NCBI GenBank assembly: GCA_963778465.1
Contig: CAVZUK010000002.1
Location: 496,001 to 560,000, forward strand
Reading direction: 5' to 3'
Source: CAVZBW01 sp963778465
Lineage (GTDB): Bacteria; Actinomycetota; Acidimicrobiia; Acidimicrobiales; RAAP-2
DNA: 64,000 nt
In this document: positions 1-8,067 of the stretch, piece after piece
Layout: each line of letters opens with the position of its first letter
Position numbering within the stretch: the stretch's first letter is position 1
The notes under the pieces: model-generated
The model's input: the letters and a program-made list of their open reading frames with translations, nothing else
What the model was told of the DNA's origin: nothing
Database searches by the model: none
Translations under genes and position numbers: made by a program

Positions 1-216
1 GGCGGCCTCAAGAGCTTCGGCCACCCGATCGGGGCCTCGGGCCTCAGAATGATGTTCGAGTGCTGGCTGCAGCTGCGCCGACAAGCTCCTGCGGAGCGCC
101 AGATCAAGAGCGTGACCGAGGGAGGTCGCACCCTCGGGCTGACCCACAACCTGGGTGGCGGCCCGGGCGAGTGCGTGAGCTTCGTCAGCATCGTCGGCTC
201 GGAGCTCTCCTCCTGA
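1..216 (+). CDS. Thiolase family protein, C-terminal fragment (5' end outside window)
   Basis: The window opens inside this gene; 71 codons remain before TGA at 214-216. The motif GGLKSFGHPIGASG at the start is the C-terminal thiolase block with the catalytic histidine (GHPIGASG), and GLTHNLGGGPGEC near the end is the block that carries the second catalytic cysteine in thiolases or the equivalent loop in SCP2-type thiolases. It probably performs CoA-dependent carbon-carbon cleavage in a beta-oxidation-type route. The acyl-CoA dehydrogenase that follows starts 34 bases later on the same strand, so the two are probably co-transcribed. Substrate cannot be told from this fragment. Confidence 0.85.
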   Translation, partial: GGLKSFGHPIGASGLRMMFECWLQLRRQAPAERQIKSVTEGGRTLGLTHNLGGGPGECVSFVSIVGSELSS

Positions 217-250
217 CGCCCCGCCGACCGATCCCCCGGAGGTCGTGGTG

Positions 251-1471
251 ATGGTCGATGCCCTGGGCGTCGACCCGATGGCGGAGACCGAGGACCAGGC
301 CGCCCTGCGCCAGCTGGCTCGGGACCTCGCCGAGCGCGAGGTCGGACCGCGTGCCGGCCACGGCGACGAGACCGGTGAGGTCCCGCGCGAGGCGATCAAG
401 GCGCTCGCCGATGCCGACCTGTTCCGGGTGACGATCGGCGAGCAGTGGGGCGGGCTCGGGTTCGGCGACGTCGAGGCGTCCATCGTGCTCGAGGAGGTGG
501 CCCGCCATGACGTGTCCACCGCCATCTGCTGCCAGCTCGCCTACAACGGCCCCGCGCGCGGGATCGAGCACCTGGGCAGCCCCGCGCTCAAGGACCGCTG
601 GCTGCCCGAGGTCGCCGACGGCGCGGCCATCGTGAGTATCGGGATCACCGAGCCCGACGCCGGCTCGGCCGTGCAGAACATGCGCGCCGCGCTCACCGAG
701 GACGGACCGGGACGCTTCCGGCTGAACGGGTACAAGAATTACTCGACCCTCGGCGACGTCGCCTCGGGCGTGCTCGTCTGGTGCCGCTGGCCCGGCGGGG
801 AGGGGGCCAAGGGGATCGGCGCGGTGGTCGTCCCGACGGATCGGGACGGGGTTTCGGTCACCGGCCGCCACCGGGGCATGGGGATCCACGCCGCCACGGA
901 GGCCGAGCTGGCCTTTGACGGCGTGAGCGTCACCGCGGAGGAGGTGCTCCTGGCGGGCGACCCCGCGACGACGGAGGCCTTCAAGGTGCTCCTCGCCCAC
1001 CTCAACCACGAGCGCTGCGGCAACGCGGCCATGTGCATCGGCGCGGCGCAGGGTGCGCTCGAGCACTCCGTGCGCTACATGAGCGAGCGCGTGGTCGGGG
1101 GCAAGCCGATCGCCGCGCTGCAGGGCCTGCAGTGGAAGCTGGCCGACATGGCCACCAGCCTGGAGGGGGCGCGCCTCCTCCTGGCGAGGGCGGTCCGGCT
1201 TGCCGGTCCGGGTGGGACGCCGCCTGCCCTCGAGTCGGCCATGGCCAAGACCGCCGCCAACCTGGCGGCCAAGCTCGTCTGCGACGAGGCCATCCAGATC
1301 CACGGGGGGTACGGCTACAGCCGGGAGTACCCGCTCGAGCGCGCCTACCGGGACATCCGCGGGCTGTGCATCGGCGCCGGGACCGTGGAGGCGCAGCGCA
1401 ACTACATCGGCTCGAGCGTCGCCCGTGGCGCCACGTCGTGCTCCCCGGGCTGGCGCAAGCCGCTGAGCTAA
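251..1471 (+). CDS. Acyl-CoA dehydrogenase
   Basis: About 406 residues, full length for the family. It should oxidise an acyl-CoA to the enoyl-CoA with FAD, passing electrons to ETF. Visible motifs are GITEPDAGS (FAD/substrate loop), HGGYGYSREYPLERAYRD and GTVEAQRNYI near the C-terminus. The position usually holding the catalytic glutamate in YEGTSE reads IGAGTVE, so that glutamate is alanine; the base may lie elsewhere, as in isovaleryl-CoA dehydrogenase-like members. I chose ATG 251 because GGAGG at 238-242 lies eight bases upstream; GTG 245 is also in frame. It follows a thiolase and probably shares its transcript. Confidence 0.9.
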   Translation: MVDALGVDPMAETEDQAALRQLARDLAEREVGPRAGHGDETGEVPREAIKALADADLFRVTIGEQWGGLGFGDVEASIVLEEVARHDVSTAICCQLAYNGPARGIEHLGSPALKDRWLPEVADGAAIVSIGITEPDAGSAVQNMRAALTEDGPGRFRLNGYKNYSTLGDVASGVLVWCRWPGGEGAKGIGAVVVPTDRDGVSVTGRHRGMGIHAATEAELAFDGVSVTAEEVLLAGDPATTEAFKVLLAHLNHERCGNAAMCIGAAQGALEHSVRYMSERVVGGKPIAALQGLQWKLADMATSLEGARLLLARAVRLAGPGGTPPALESAMAKTAANLAAKLVCDEAIQIHGGYGYSREYPLERAYRDIRGLCIGAGTVEAQRNYIGSSVARGATSCSPGWRKPLS

Positions 1472-1496
1472 GCCGAGCCCGCTCGGCGCTCGGGGG

Positions 1497-2294
1497 TCAG
1501 CGGGCGGTGTAGCCGCCGTCGACGCCGAACCAGGCCCCGGTGCAGAAGCTGGCCGCGTCGGAGGCCAGGAAGGCCACCATCTCCGCCACCTCCCAGGCCT
1601 CACCGAGCCGGTGCATGGCCTGCAGCGAGAGCATGGCGTCTCGCACCTCGGTGATCGAGAAGGCCCGCTCGCTCATCGGCGTGTCCATGTTGCCCGGGCC
1701 GATCGCGTTGACCCGGATCCCCCGGTCCCCGTACTCGAGGGCCGCCGTGCGGGTCAGCCCGAGGACGCCGTGCTTGGAGGCCGTGTAAGCGGCCGCCATG
1801 GCCAGACCGGCCATCGACATGATGGAGCCGATGTTGACGATCGAGCCGCCTCCGGCGGCGAGCATCGGCGGGATCTCCGACCGCATGCAGTAGAAGACGC
1901 CGTCGAGGTTGACGGAGAGGATCCGCCGCCAGGTCTCGATCGTGGTGTCGGCGGTGGCGGTCCCGCCGCCGTCCGCCACCCCGGCGCAGTTGACGGCGGC
2001 GTCGAGCCGGCCGAACGCTCCGAGCGCGTCGTCCACCATGGCCTGGCACTGGTCCGGCTTGCTCACGTCCAGGGTGAAGGGGTGCGCCGCCGGTCCGATG
2101 TCCTTGGCCACCTGGGCCGCACCCTCGCCGTTGCGATCCGCCACCAGGACCCGGGCGCCACGCTCGGCGAGGAGGCGGGCGGACGCCTCCCCCATGCCGG
2201 AGGCGCCACCCGTCACGAGCGCCGCCCTCTCCGACAAGTCGAGCCGGCCCAATCCCGGTGGTCCCGACCCCGATGACCCCGACCCGATCGACAC
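1497..2294 (-). CDS. SDR family NAD(P)-dependent oxidoreductase
   Basis: 265 residues. The Rossmann glycine motif TGGASGMG follows a short Ser/Gly-rich N-terminal extension. NCAG, a serine in the NIGSIMSMAG strand, and YTASK supply the Asn-Ser-Tyr-Lys catalytic set, so this is an active classical SDR, probably acting on a hydroxyacyl-CoA or a ring alcohol. It starts 12 bases after the stop of the upstream TetR-type regulator on the same strand and is likely co-transcribed with it. The first 15 residues may not be real; an internal start cannot be excluded. Confidence 0.88.
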   Translation of the reverse strand: MSIGSGSSGSGPPGLGRLDLSERAALVTGGASGMGEASARLLAERGARVLVADRNGEGAAQVAKDIGPAAHPFTLDVSKPDQCQAMVDDALGAFGRLDAAVNCAGVADGGGTATADTTIETWRRILSVNLDGVFYCMRSEIPPMLAAGGGSIVNIGSIMSMAGLAMAAAYTASKHGVLGLTRTAALEYGDRGIRVNAIGPGNMDTPMSERAFSITEVRDAMLSLQAMHRLGEAWEVAEMVAFLASDAASFCTGAWFGVDGGYTAR

Positions 2295-2306
2295 GGCGCC
2301 GAGTGC

Positions 2307-2942
2307 CTACCCGGCTGAGGTGGACGGCTCTGCGCCGAGGGCCCGGCGTGCGAAGTCGATGAGGTGCTGGAGCGTGGCCGCGCTCGGGGTGGTGTCCTGG
2401 ATCAGGTGGTAGCGGGTGGTGTCGACCGTGTACCCGAAGATCACCCGGGCGTCACGCGCCGGGTCCGGGCTGTGGAGCGCGCCGCTCTTGGTGGCCAGCC
2501 GGATCTGGCGCTCGAGGGGGGAGATGAGCAGGGCCTGGGTCCGCTTGAACTCCTCGGGGAACAGGAGCGCGAGCCTCCCGAAGCCGAGGCTCCACGGCAG
2601 GGTCTTGCGGGCGGCCTCGGGGTCCATCGCCTGGCGCACGAGGCCCTCGATCCAGGCTCCGATGCGCGCCATCGGCTCGGGCTGGGCGGCCATCCGGTGC
2701 TGGAGGTACTCCGCGATCCGCCGTGACCCCTGCTCCAGGGCTACGAGCAGGAGCTCGTCCTTGGAGCGGAAGTGCCGGTAGAACGCCTTGGTGGACAGCC
2801 CGGCCTGCTGGAGGATCTCGCGGACGGACGGCTCGATGTTGGCGGCGCGGGCCGTGACCGCGAACGTCGCCGAGATCAGCTGCTCCACCTCGTCCGCGGA
2901 GGCCGCGTCGTCGGGCTCGACCCGGGTGAGCTCCATTCCCAT
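2307..2942 (-). CDS. TetR/AcrR family transcriptional regulator
   Basis: 211 residues. The N-terminal helix-turn-helix reads IEPSVREILQQAGLSTKAFYRHFRSKDELL in the region of residues 35-65 (STKAFYRHF is the recognition helix). The C-terminal domain resembles regulators of acyl-CoA and steroid catabolism genes, but a ligand is not predictable. ATG 2942 was chosen because TAGAGT (2956 to 2951, minus strand) lies exactly eight bases upstream, a leaderless promoter; ATG 2936 and an upstream TTG are alternatives. Palindromes at 2955-2975 abut this -10 box, so autorepression is likely, together with control of the divergent oxidoreductase operon starting at 3060. Confidence 0.88.
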   Translation of the reverse strand: MGMELTRVEPDDAASADEVEQLISATFAVTARAANIEPSVREILQQAGLSTKAFYRHFRSKDELLLVALEQGSRRIAEYLQHRMAAQPEPMARIGAWIEGLVRQAMDPEAARKTLPWSLGFGRLALLFPEEFKRTQALLISPLERQIRLATKSGALHSPDPARDARVIFGYTVDTTRYHLIQDTTPSAATLQHLIDFARRALGAEPSTSAG

Positions 2943-2950
2943 CGTCAACC

Positions 2951-2956
2951 ACTCTA
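2951..2956 (-). promoter_or_regulatory. -10 box of the tetR-like gene, leaderless
   Basis: On the minus strand TAGAGT fits TANNNT and is followed by eight bases and the ATG at 2942. Transcription would begin at or within a base or two of the start codon. Confidence 0.5.
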
Positions 2957-2975
2957 GAACTTGTTCCCGAGAACA
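2955..2975. promoter_or_regulatory. Probable TetR operator: two nested palindromes
   Basis: GAACTTGTTC (2957-2966) is a GAAC/GTTC inverted repeat and TGTTCCCGAGAACA (2962-2975) has perfect TGTTC/GAACA arms around four bases. The pair sits immediately upstream of the regulator's -10 box and between it and the divergent operon. TAGAACTTGTTCCC (2955-2968) resembles the TnnAACnnGTTnnA operator known for the mycobacterial regulator KstR, except for its last base. Binding by the adjacent TetR protein is inferred from position. Confidence 0.5.
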
Positions 2976-3002
2976 CCCGTTTCCCCACCTCGGGACCGGT
3001 GG

Positions 3003-3008
3003 TATCGT
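3003..3008 (+). promoter_or_regulatory. Candidate -10 box of the oxidoreductase operon
   Basis: TATCGT fits TANNNT and would place the transcript start near 3015, giving a leader of about 45 bases before GTG 3060. The palindromic operator lies just upstream. No convincing -35 is visible. Confidence 0.35.
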
Positions 3009-3059
3009 CCATGGCCGAGGTTCCTCGGGACGTGGGGATCCGGGACTGGGGGATGCGGC

Positions 3060-3650
3060 GTGGAACGCGAGGTCCTGCTGACCGGGATCGGCGGGCAGGG
3101 AATCCAGCTGGCGGCCCGAACCCTGGCGGTGGCGGCCATGGACGAGGGCCGCGAGGTTCGCGTCTTCGGCAGCTATGGCGGGATGATGCGCGGCGGGAAC
3201 ACCGACGCCACGCTCGTCGTGAGCGATCGTCGAATCTCGTCGCCGCCCACGGTGCCGCGCGGCTGGTCGGCCCTGGCGATGCACCACGAGCACTGGCCGC
3301 CGGTCCGCGACCGGCTGCGCGGAGGCGGGTTCGCACTGGTGGACTCGAGTGTCTTCCGGGACCTTGTCCACGTCGAGGGCTGCACGGTGCTGGAGGTGCC
3401 GGCGACCCGGCTCGCCGGCGAGATGGGCACGCCGGCGGCCGCCTCCATGGTGGCGATCGGTGCGTTCGCCGCAGCCACCGGGCTGGTCGGGCTGGCCGCC
3501 CTCGAGGGGGCGACGGGCAAGGTGTTGCCGAGCTACCGCTCCGCCCACCGAGCGGCCAACGCCGCGGCGGTCGTTGCGGGCCACCGACTCGTGGCGGATC
3601 GCCTGGTCGCCGCGTGGAAGGAGATGCCAGTGGGGACGGGAGCGCCGTGA
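3060..3650 (+). CDS. 2-oxoacid:acceptor oxidoreductase, gamma subunit
   Basis: 196 residues, the size of the gamma subunit of pyruvate/2-oxoisovalerate/2-oxoglutarate:ferredoxin oxidoreductases. The N-terminus EREVLLTGIGGQGIQLAART contains the GIGGQG signature, followed by GSYGGMMRGG. The complex oxidatively decarboxylates a 2-oxoacid to acyl-CoA while reducing ferredoxin; this subunit carries the catalytic gamma domain. GTG 3060 follows the G-rich CTGGGGGAT and gives a start close to the conserved strand. It is the first gene of a chain whose members overlap by four bases. A 2-oxoacid substrate cannot be assigned. Confidence 0.9.
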   Translation: MEREVLLTGIGGQGIQLAARTLAVAAMDEGREVRVFGSYGGMMRGGNTDATLVVSDRRISSPPTVPRGWSALAMHHEHWPPVRDRLRGGGFALVDSSVFRDLVHVEGCTVLEVPATRLAGEMGTPAAASMVAIGAFAAATGLVGLAALEGATGKVLPSYRSAHRAANAAAVVAGHRLVADRLVAAWKEMPVGTGAP

Positions 3651-3964
3651 CCGACCGTTCGACCCACCGAGTGACCGGCAAGGGAGACGTGCTCACGCGC
3701 GGCACGGTGCTGATCGACGTCGAGGCCTGTAAGGGTTGCGACCTCTGCATCGACGCCTGCAAGCCAGGGGTGCTCGAGATGACCACCGACCGGCGCAACG
3801 AGCGGGGCTACCGGTATCCGGAGCTCCGGGCCGGGTGCACGGCCTGCCGCGCCTGCGCCCAGATCTGCCCGGACTTCGTCTTTCAGGTGTGGAAGTTCGA
3901 CGAGCCCGTCGAGATCCCGGCCGGTCCGGTGCCCTCCGCTCACCACCGCGGGGCCGACGGGTGA
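3647..3964 (+). CDS. 2-oxoacid:acceptor oxidoreductase, delta (2x 4Fe-4S ferredoxin) subunit
   Basis: 105 residues with two ferredoxin motifs, CKGCDLCIDACKP and CTACRACAQICP, each giving the CxxCxxCxxxC(P) pattern for a 4Fe-4S cluster. It should carry electrons from the TPP subunit to external ferredoxin. Start GTG 3647 overlaps the TGA of the gamma gene (GTGA), and its own stop overlaps the GTG of the alpha gene, so translation of the three is coupled. About 30 N-terminal residues precede the first cluster, somewhat more than in stand-alone ferredoxins but normal for delta subunits. Confidence 0.92.
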   Translation: MTDRSTHRVTGKGDVLTRGTVLIDVEACKGCDLCIDACKPGVLEMTTDRRNERGYRYPELRAGCTACRACAQICPDFVFQVWKFDEPVEIPAGPVPSAHHRGADG

Positions 3965-5109
3965 CGCGCCGGCTGATGGAGGGCTCCGAGGCCATCGCCG
4001 AGGCGATGGTCGCGGCGGGATGCCGATTCTTCACCGGCTATCCGATGACGCCGTTCACCGAGGTCCTCGAGCACATGGCCCGCCTGCTCCCCGACGCAGG
4101 TGGCACCTGCATCAACGCGGAGAGCGAGCTCGAGGCCGTGGGCATGGCGTGGGGTGCGGCCGCGACGGGCACCCGGGCGGCGACGGGCTCCGTCGGCCAG
4201 GGCCTGTCTCTGATGCAGGAGTCGCTGTCGGAGATCTGCCACGCGCGCCTTCCCCTGGTGGTCCTCAACATGGCGCGGGGTCAAGGCGATTACTTCCAGG
4301 CCACGAGGGGTGGGGGTCACGGCGACTACCGCCACATCGTCCTCGCCCCGTCCGACGTCACCGAGGCCGTCGAGCTGATCCAGCTGGCCTTCGACCTCGC
4401 GGACCGTTGGCGGAACCCGGTGATGTTCCTGGGCGACTACTTCCTCGCCCATGTGCTCGAGGCGGTGGAGGTGGAGCCGGCCCGCTTCCCCCCGCAGGAG
4501 GAGAAGTCCTGGAGCCTGGACGGCATGAGCGGCGGCAGCGGCTCGGCCAAGCTCATCTCCCCGCTCGGGAGCCAGAAGCGGGGGACGCCCGGGTACGTCG
4601 ACCATGGCACCCACCTGGCCACGATCGCGGAGCACGTGCGGGCGATGGGCGAGGGAGTCGAGCCACTCGTCGAGACGGCGTGGCTGGAGGACGCCGAGCT
4701 GGTGGTCGTCGCCTACGGGACGCCCGGCAGCTACGTCCGCTTCGCCGTCGAGCAGCTGCGCGAGACCGGAGCCCCCGTCGGGTTCGCCCGGCCCGTCACG
4801 CTCTGGCCCTTCCCCCGCTCGGCCATCGCCGAGGCCGCGGCAGGAGCGCGGGCGGTCGCCGTCTACGAGCTCAACACGGGCCAGATGGTGGAGGACGTCC
4901 GGCTCTCGGTTCTCGGTCGATGCCCGGTCGAGTTCATCGGCGGGATGAGCTTCGACAGCTCGGGCTTCGGCATCGCCCCGGATCTCGACGTCGACCGGCT
5001 GGGGGAGCGCATCACCAGGGCCCTGGACGCCACTGCCGTCAGCCCCGCTGCATTCAACGCCACTGTACCCATCGCCACTGCACACAACGTCAACAGGGAG
5101 CGAGTATGA
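3961..5109 (+). CDS. 2-oxoacid:acceptor oxidoreductase, alpha subunit
   Basis: 382 residues. The N-terminal region GCRFFTGYPMTPFTE and the block ESELEAVGMAWGAAATG followed by GSVGQGLSLMQE are typical of the alpha (PorA/KorA/VorB-like) subunit, which forms the pyrimidine-binding half of the TPP site. The C-terminal third carries the transketolase-C-like domain (GTPGSYVRFAVEQLRE). GTG 3961 overlaps the delta stop and the TGA 5107-5109 overlaps the beta ATG, so all four subunits are coupled. The Ala/Thr-rich C-terminal tail has no recognised role. Confidence 0.92.
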   Translation: MTRRLMEGSEAIAEAMVAAGCRFFTGYPMTPFTEVLEHMARLLPDAGGTCINAESELEAVGMAWGAAATGTRAATGSVGQGLSLMQESLSEICHARLPLVVLNMARGQGDYFQATRGGGHGDYRHIVLAPSDVTEAVELIQLAFDLADRWRNPVMFLGDYFLAHVLEAVEVEPARFPPQEEKSWSLDGMSGGSGSAKLISPLGSQKRGTPGYVDHGTHLATIAEHVRAMGEGVEPLVETAWLEDAELVVVAYGTPGSYVRFAVEQLRETGAPVGFARPVTLWPFPRSAIAEAAAGARAVAVYELNTGQMVEDVRLSVLGRCPVEFIGGMSFDSSGFGIAPDLDVDRLGERITRALDATAVSPAAFNATVPIATAHNVNRERV

Positions 5110-5990
5110 GCACCCGGACCATCGCCCTCGCCGGCCAGCCGCCCGGACGGGTGGTCGACGACTTCAAGCCCTCCCTCATCGTGCACGGCGAGCACTCGCT
5201 GTGCCCGGGTTGCGGCGAGCCCGTCGCCATGCGCAGCGTGGTGGAGCTCATCGAGGAGCTGGGCTTCGTCCAGCGCGCCATCGCCGTCTTCGGCATCGGT
5301 TGCTACACCGCCTTCTCCTCCAATTTCGACATCGAGTCCCTCCAGGCCCTGCACGGTCGGGCCCCTTCGCTGGCCACCGGCGTCAAGCGAACCAAGCCGG
5401 GCACGATCGTCTTCACCGTCCAGGGCGACGGGGACATGGTCAACGAGGGGCTCCAGGAAGTGCTCCACGCGGGCGCACGTGGCGAGTCGATCACCTGCGT
5501 GTTGCTGAACAACGGGGTCTTCGGCGAGACCGGCGGCCACATGACGGCGACGACCGTGCTGGGCCAGCGCACCAAGAACACCCTCGAGGGTCGCGAGCCG
5601 GGCCGGCACGGCTACCCGATCCTCATCTCCAACCTCCTCGCCCAGCTCGAAGGCGTCGACTACGTCGCCCGGGGGGCGGTCAACTCGGCCGGCAACGTGG
5701 CGCGTACCCGGCGGATGCTGCGGCGGGCCCTGGAGCTGCAGGCGGCGGGTGCCGGGCTCACCTTCGTCGAGATCCTGACCATGTGCCCGACCGGGTGGTT
5801 CATCGAGACCGGCGAGGCGCCCGACTACCTCGACGACAAGCTGGCCGCCGTCCACCGGATCGGCGTCTTGAAGGACGTGACCGCAGGCTCGAGCCGCGAC
5901 GCCGCGGCCGGCGGAGACGGCGGAGACGGCGGACACGGCGGGGACGAGGCGGACGCGGAGGGAGCCGGTGCAACCGCTCCTCCTGGGTGA
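5106..5990 (+). CDS. 2-oxoacid:acceptor oxidoreductase, beta (TPP-binding) subunit
   Basis: 294 residues. CPGCGEP near residue 36 is a cluster/active-site cysteine motif of beta subunits, and GDGDMVNEGL plus a downstream asparagine form the TPP/Mg2+ binding motif. It completes the gamma-delta-alpha-beta enzyme encoded immediately upstream. The last 30 residues are low-complexity (GGDGGDGGHGGDE), produced by repeated GGCGGAGAC units at about 5908-5945, and probably disordered. The ligase start at 5968 lies inside this tail-coding region. Confidence 0.92.
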   Translation: MSTRTIALAGQPPGRVVDDFKPSLIVHGEHSLCPGCGEPVAMRSVVELIEELGFVQRAIAVFGIGCYTAFSSNFDIESLQALHGRAPSLATGVKRTKPGTIVFTVQGDGDMVNEGLQEVLHAGARGESITCVLLNNGVFGETGGHMTATTVLGQRTKNTLEGREPGRHGYPILISNLLAQLEGVDYVARGAVNSAGNVARTRRMLRRALELQAAGAGLTFVEILTMCPTGWFIETGEAPDYLDDKLAAVHRIGVLKDVTAGSSRDAAAGGDGGDGGHGGDEADAEGAGATAPPG

Positions 5991-7398
5991 CCTCCTCGCC
6001 GTCACGGCGCAACGGGCCCCCGGTCGCGTCGCCGCGAGCCTGCGGGGCGAGACCGTCACCTACGCCGAGCTGGAGGACTCCTGCCGGCAACTGACCCGGG
6101 CGCTCGCGGCGCGGCGCATCGGAAGCGGTCATCGCGTCGTGTGGTGGGGCGACACCACCCTCGAGGTCATCCCGCTGTGGTTCGCGCTCGCCCGGCTGGG
6201 CGCGGTGTGCGTGCCGGTCAACCCGAGGGCGACGCCCGAGGAGGCCGAGCAGGTGCTGGCCCGCTCCGACCCGACGGTGGTGGTGAGCGACGAGTCCCGC
6301 TGGGGCCAGGTCACCCTCGGCGCGCTCCGTGCCGACCGCGCCTCGACGGGGGCCGACTGGGCGGAGGTGGACGAGCGCGATCCGCACGTCATCTTCTTCA
6401 CGTCGGGTTCGTCCGGCCGTCCAAAGGGCGTCGAGCTCTCCCACCGGACCTCCCGGCTGCGGGTCATGGGCGACGCCACCGCGTGGCCCACCGGACCGGT
6501 CGTGTGCATGTTCCCGCAGTTCCACATGGCCGGCTGGTACGGGCCGATGAACGCCTGGGCCTCGGCCGACGAGGTGGTGTACGTCGACCGAGCCGACGCC
6601 GAGGCGCTCCTCGGCGCGGTGCACGACAGACGGGCCGTGCGCCTCTACGCCATCCCGGCGGTCTGGCGTCGCATCCTCGAGACCGACCGCTCCGCCTACG
6701 ATCTCTCCTCGCTCGTGTGCTGCGACACCGGCACCTCCGCGACCACGCCGGAGTTGCTGCGCGCCATCGCCGAGGCCTTCCCCGGCACCCAGACGTCGAT
6801 CACCTACGGCTCGACGGAGGCGGGCAGCGTCTGCCGGCTGTGGCCGGAGGATGTCCACCGCAAGCCCGGATCCGTCGGCCCGGCGGCGCCCGGGTGCACG
6901 GTGCGCATCGCCGAGGACGGCGAGCTGCTCGTCCGCAACCCCGTCCTGATGAACGGCTACTTCCGCGACGTCGAGGCGACGGCGGCCGCCCTCGAGGGTG
7001 GATGGTTCCACACGGGGGACCTGGGCGAGCGCGACGAGGAGGGCTACTACCGCATCGTCGGTCGGGCCAAGGAGGTCATCCGGACGGGCGGCGAGACGGT
7101 GGCGCCCGTCGAGGTGGACGCCGTGCTCCTGCAGCTGCCGGGCGTGGTGGACGCCGCCGTGGCGGGCGTCCCCGACGAAGATTGGGGTGAGGTCGTCACG
7201 GCCTTCGTCGTCGTCCGGCCGGACGTTGACCTCGGGCTCGAGGACTTGCGCAGCCACTGCGAGGGTCGGTTGGCGAGCTTCAAGCACCCTCGCCGCCTGG
7301 TCATGGTCGAAGAGCTCCCGCGCACCGGCGCCACGCGTCAGGTGCAGCGCCGCATCCTCGTGGAGTGGGCCACCGCCGGACGGGCGGAGGCGCCGTGA
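5968..7398 (+). CDS. AMP-dependent acyl-CoA synthetase/ligase, A10 lysine missing
   Basis: 476 residues, slightly short for the family. Adenylation motifs are clear: FFTSGSSGRPKGVELSH (A3, about residue 143), YGSTEAG (A5), GGWFHTGDLG (A7) and GRAKEVIRTGGETV (A8). The A10 motif, normally LPRTxTGKxxR, reads LPRTGATRQVQRR, so the lysine that supports adenylate formation is glutamine. The protein may be slow, thioester-forming only, or use another residue. GTG 5968 follows GGAGGGAG and lies 23 bases inside the beta subunit gene. Its place in the operon suggests that it activates the acid that feeds, or is made by, the oxidoreductase pathway. Confidence 0.85.
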   Translation: MQPLLLGDLLAVTAQRAPGRVAASLRGETVTYAELEDSCRQLTRALAARRIGSGHRVVWWGDTTLEVIPLWFALARLGAVCVPVNPRATPEEAEQVLARSDPTVVVSDESRWGQVTLGALRADRASTGADWAEVDERDPHVIFFTSGSSGRPKGVELSHRTSRLRVMGDATAWPTGPVVCMFPQFHMAGWYGPMNAWASADEVVYVDRADAEALLGAVHDRRAVRLYAIPAVWRRILETDRSAYDLSSLVCCDTGTSATTPELLRAIAEAFPGTQTSITYGSTEAGSVCRLWPEDVHRKPGSVGPAAPGCTVRIAEDGELLVRNPVLMNGYFRDVEATAAALEGGWFHTGDLGERDEEGYYRIVGRAKEVIRTGGETVAPVEVDAVLLQLPGVVDAAVAGVPDEDWGEVVTAFVVVRPDVDLGLEDLRSHCEGRLASFKHPRRLVMVEELPRTGATRQVQRRILVEWATAGRAEAP

Positions 7399-8067
7399 GC
7401 GCCACCGCGCCCCCCGCTCGCTCGGATGGCTCGCCTCGCCCGCTCGGGATCGTGAGCGTCGCCTTCGGGACGTCGTGCACGTACCCGGAGGCGGCCCGGC
7501 GGCGCGGCCGGCCTCGGGTTCGACCACCTCGACATCGGTCTCGACCGGCTGCCCGACGACGGGCCCGGCGCCCTCGCCCTGCCGGTCGGGGACCGCATCG
7601 GCTCGAAGCCGCAGTCGGGGTGCACGGTTCGCCCGCCCCGCCGATGCACGTGGGAGGAGGGGGTGGCGTTCCTCCGTAGCGTGCCGGCGATCCGGGTCGA
7701 GCCCGGGCCGAGCTCGCTGCTCGACAGCGCGGAGGCGGTACGGGCCATGTGCGAAGAGGTTCCGGGCCTGCGGATCACGCTCGATACCGGATGGGCTGTG
7801 TGCTGCGGCTACGACCCCCTCGAGGTGGCGGATCTGGCGGGCCACGTCCAGCTGCGCCAGGCGCGTCCCGGCGCGCCGCAGCTCCATCCCGACGAGGACG
7901 GGGACGTGGACTTCCCCTCGGTCCTGGGGGGCTTCGACGAGATCGGCTATGCCGGGCTGTTCAGCGTGGAGTACTTCGACCTCCCCGACCTGAAGCTGCC
8001 CCTCGAGGATCCGGTCGGCCACTGCGTCGCCTTGGCGGAGAGGGTCCGGCCCCTCCTCGGTCGTTGA
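7395..8067 (+). CDS. Sugar phosphate isomerase/epimerase-like TIM-barrel protein (frameshifted)
   Basis: GTG 7395 overlaps the ligase stop (GTGA) and opens a frame reading LGIVSVAFGTSCTYPEAAR. After about 7500 the homology continues in the next frame (GLGFDHLDIGLDRL, then ITLDTGW and FSVEYFDLPD) to TGA 8065-8067. One extra base in the GGCGGCGC tract at 7488-7512 would restore a protein of about 223 residues, somewhat short for the AP-endonuclease-2 fold family (usually about 260-280). The surviving parts contain the DTGW and VEYF metal/substrate strands of the family. Either a sequence error or a recent frameshift mutation; I favour an error. Confidence 0.6.
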
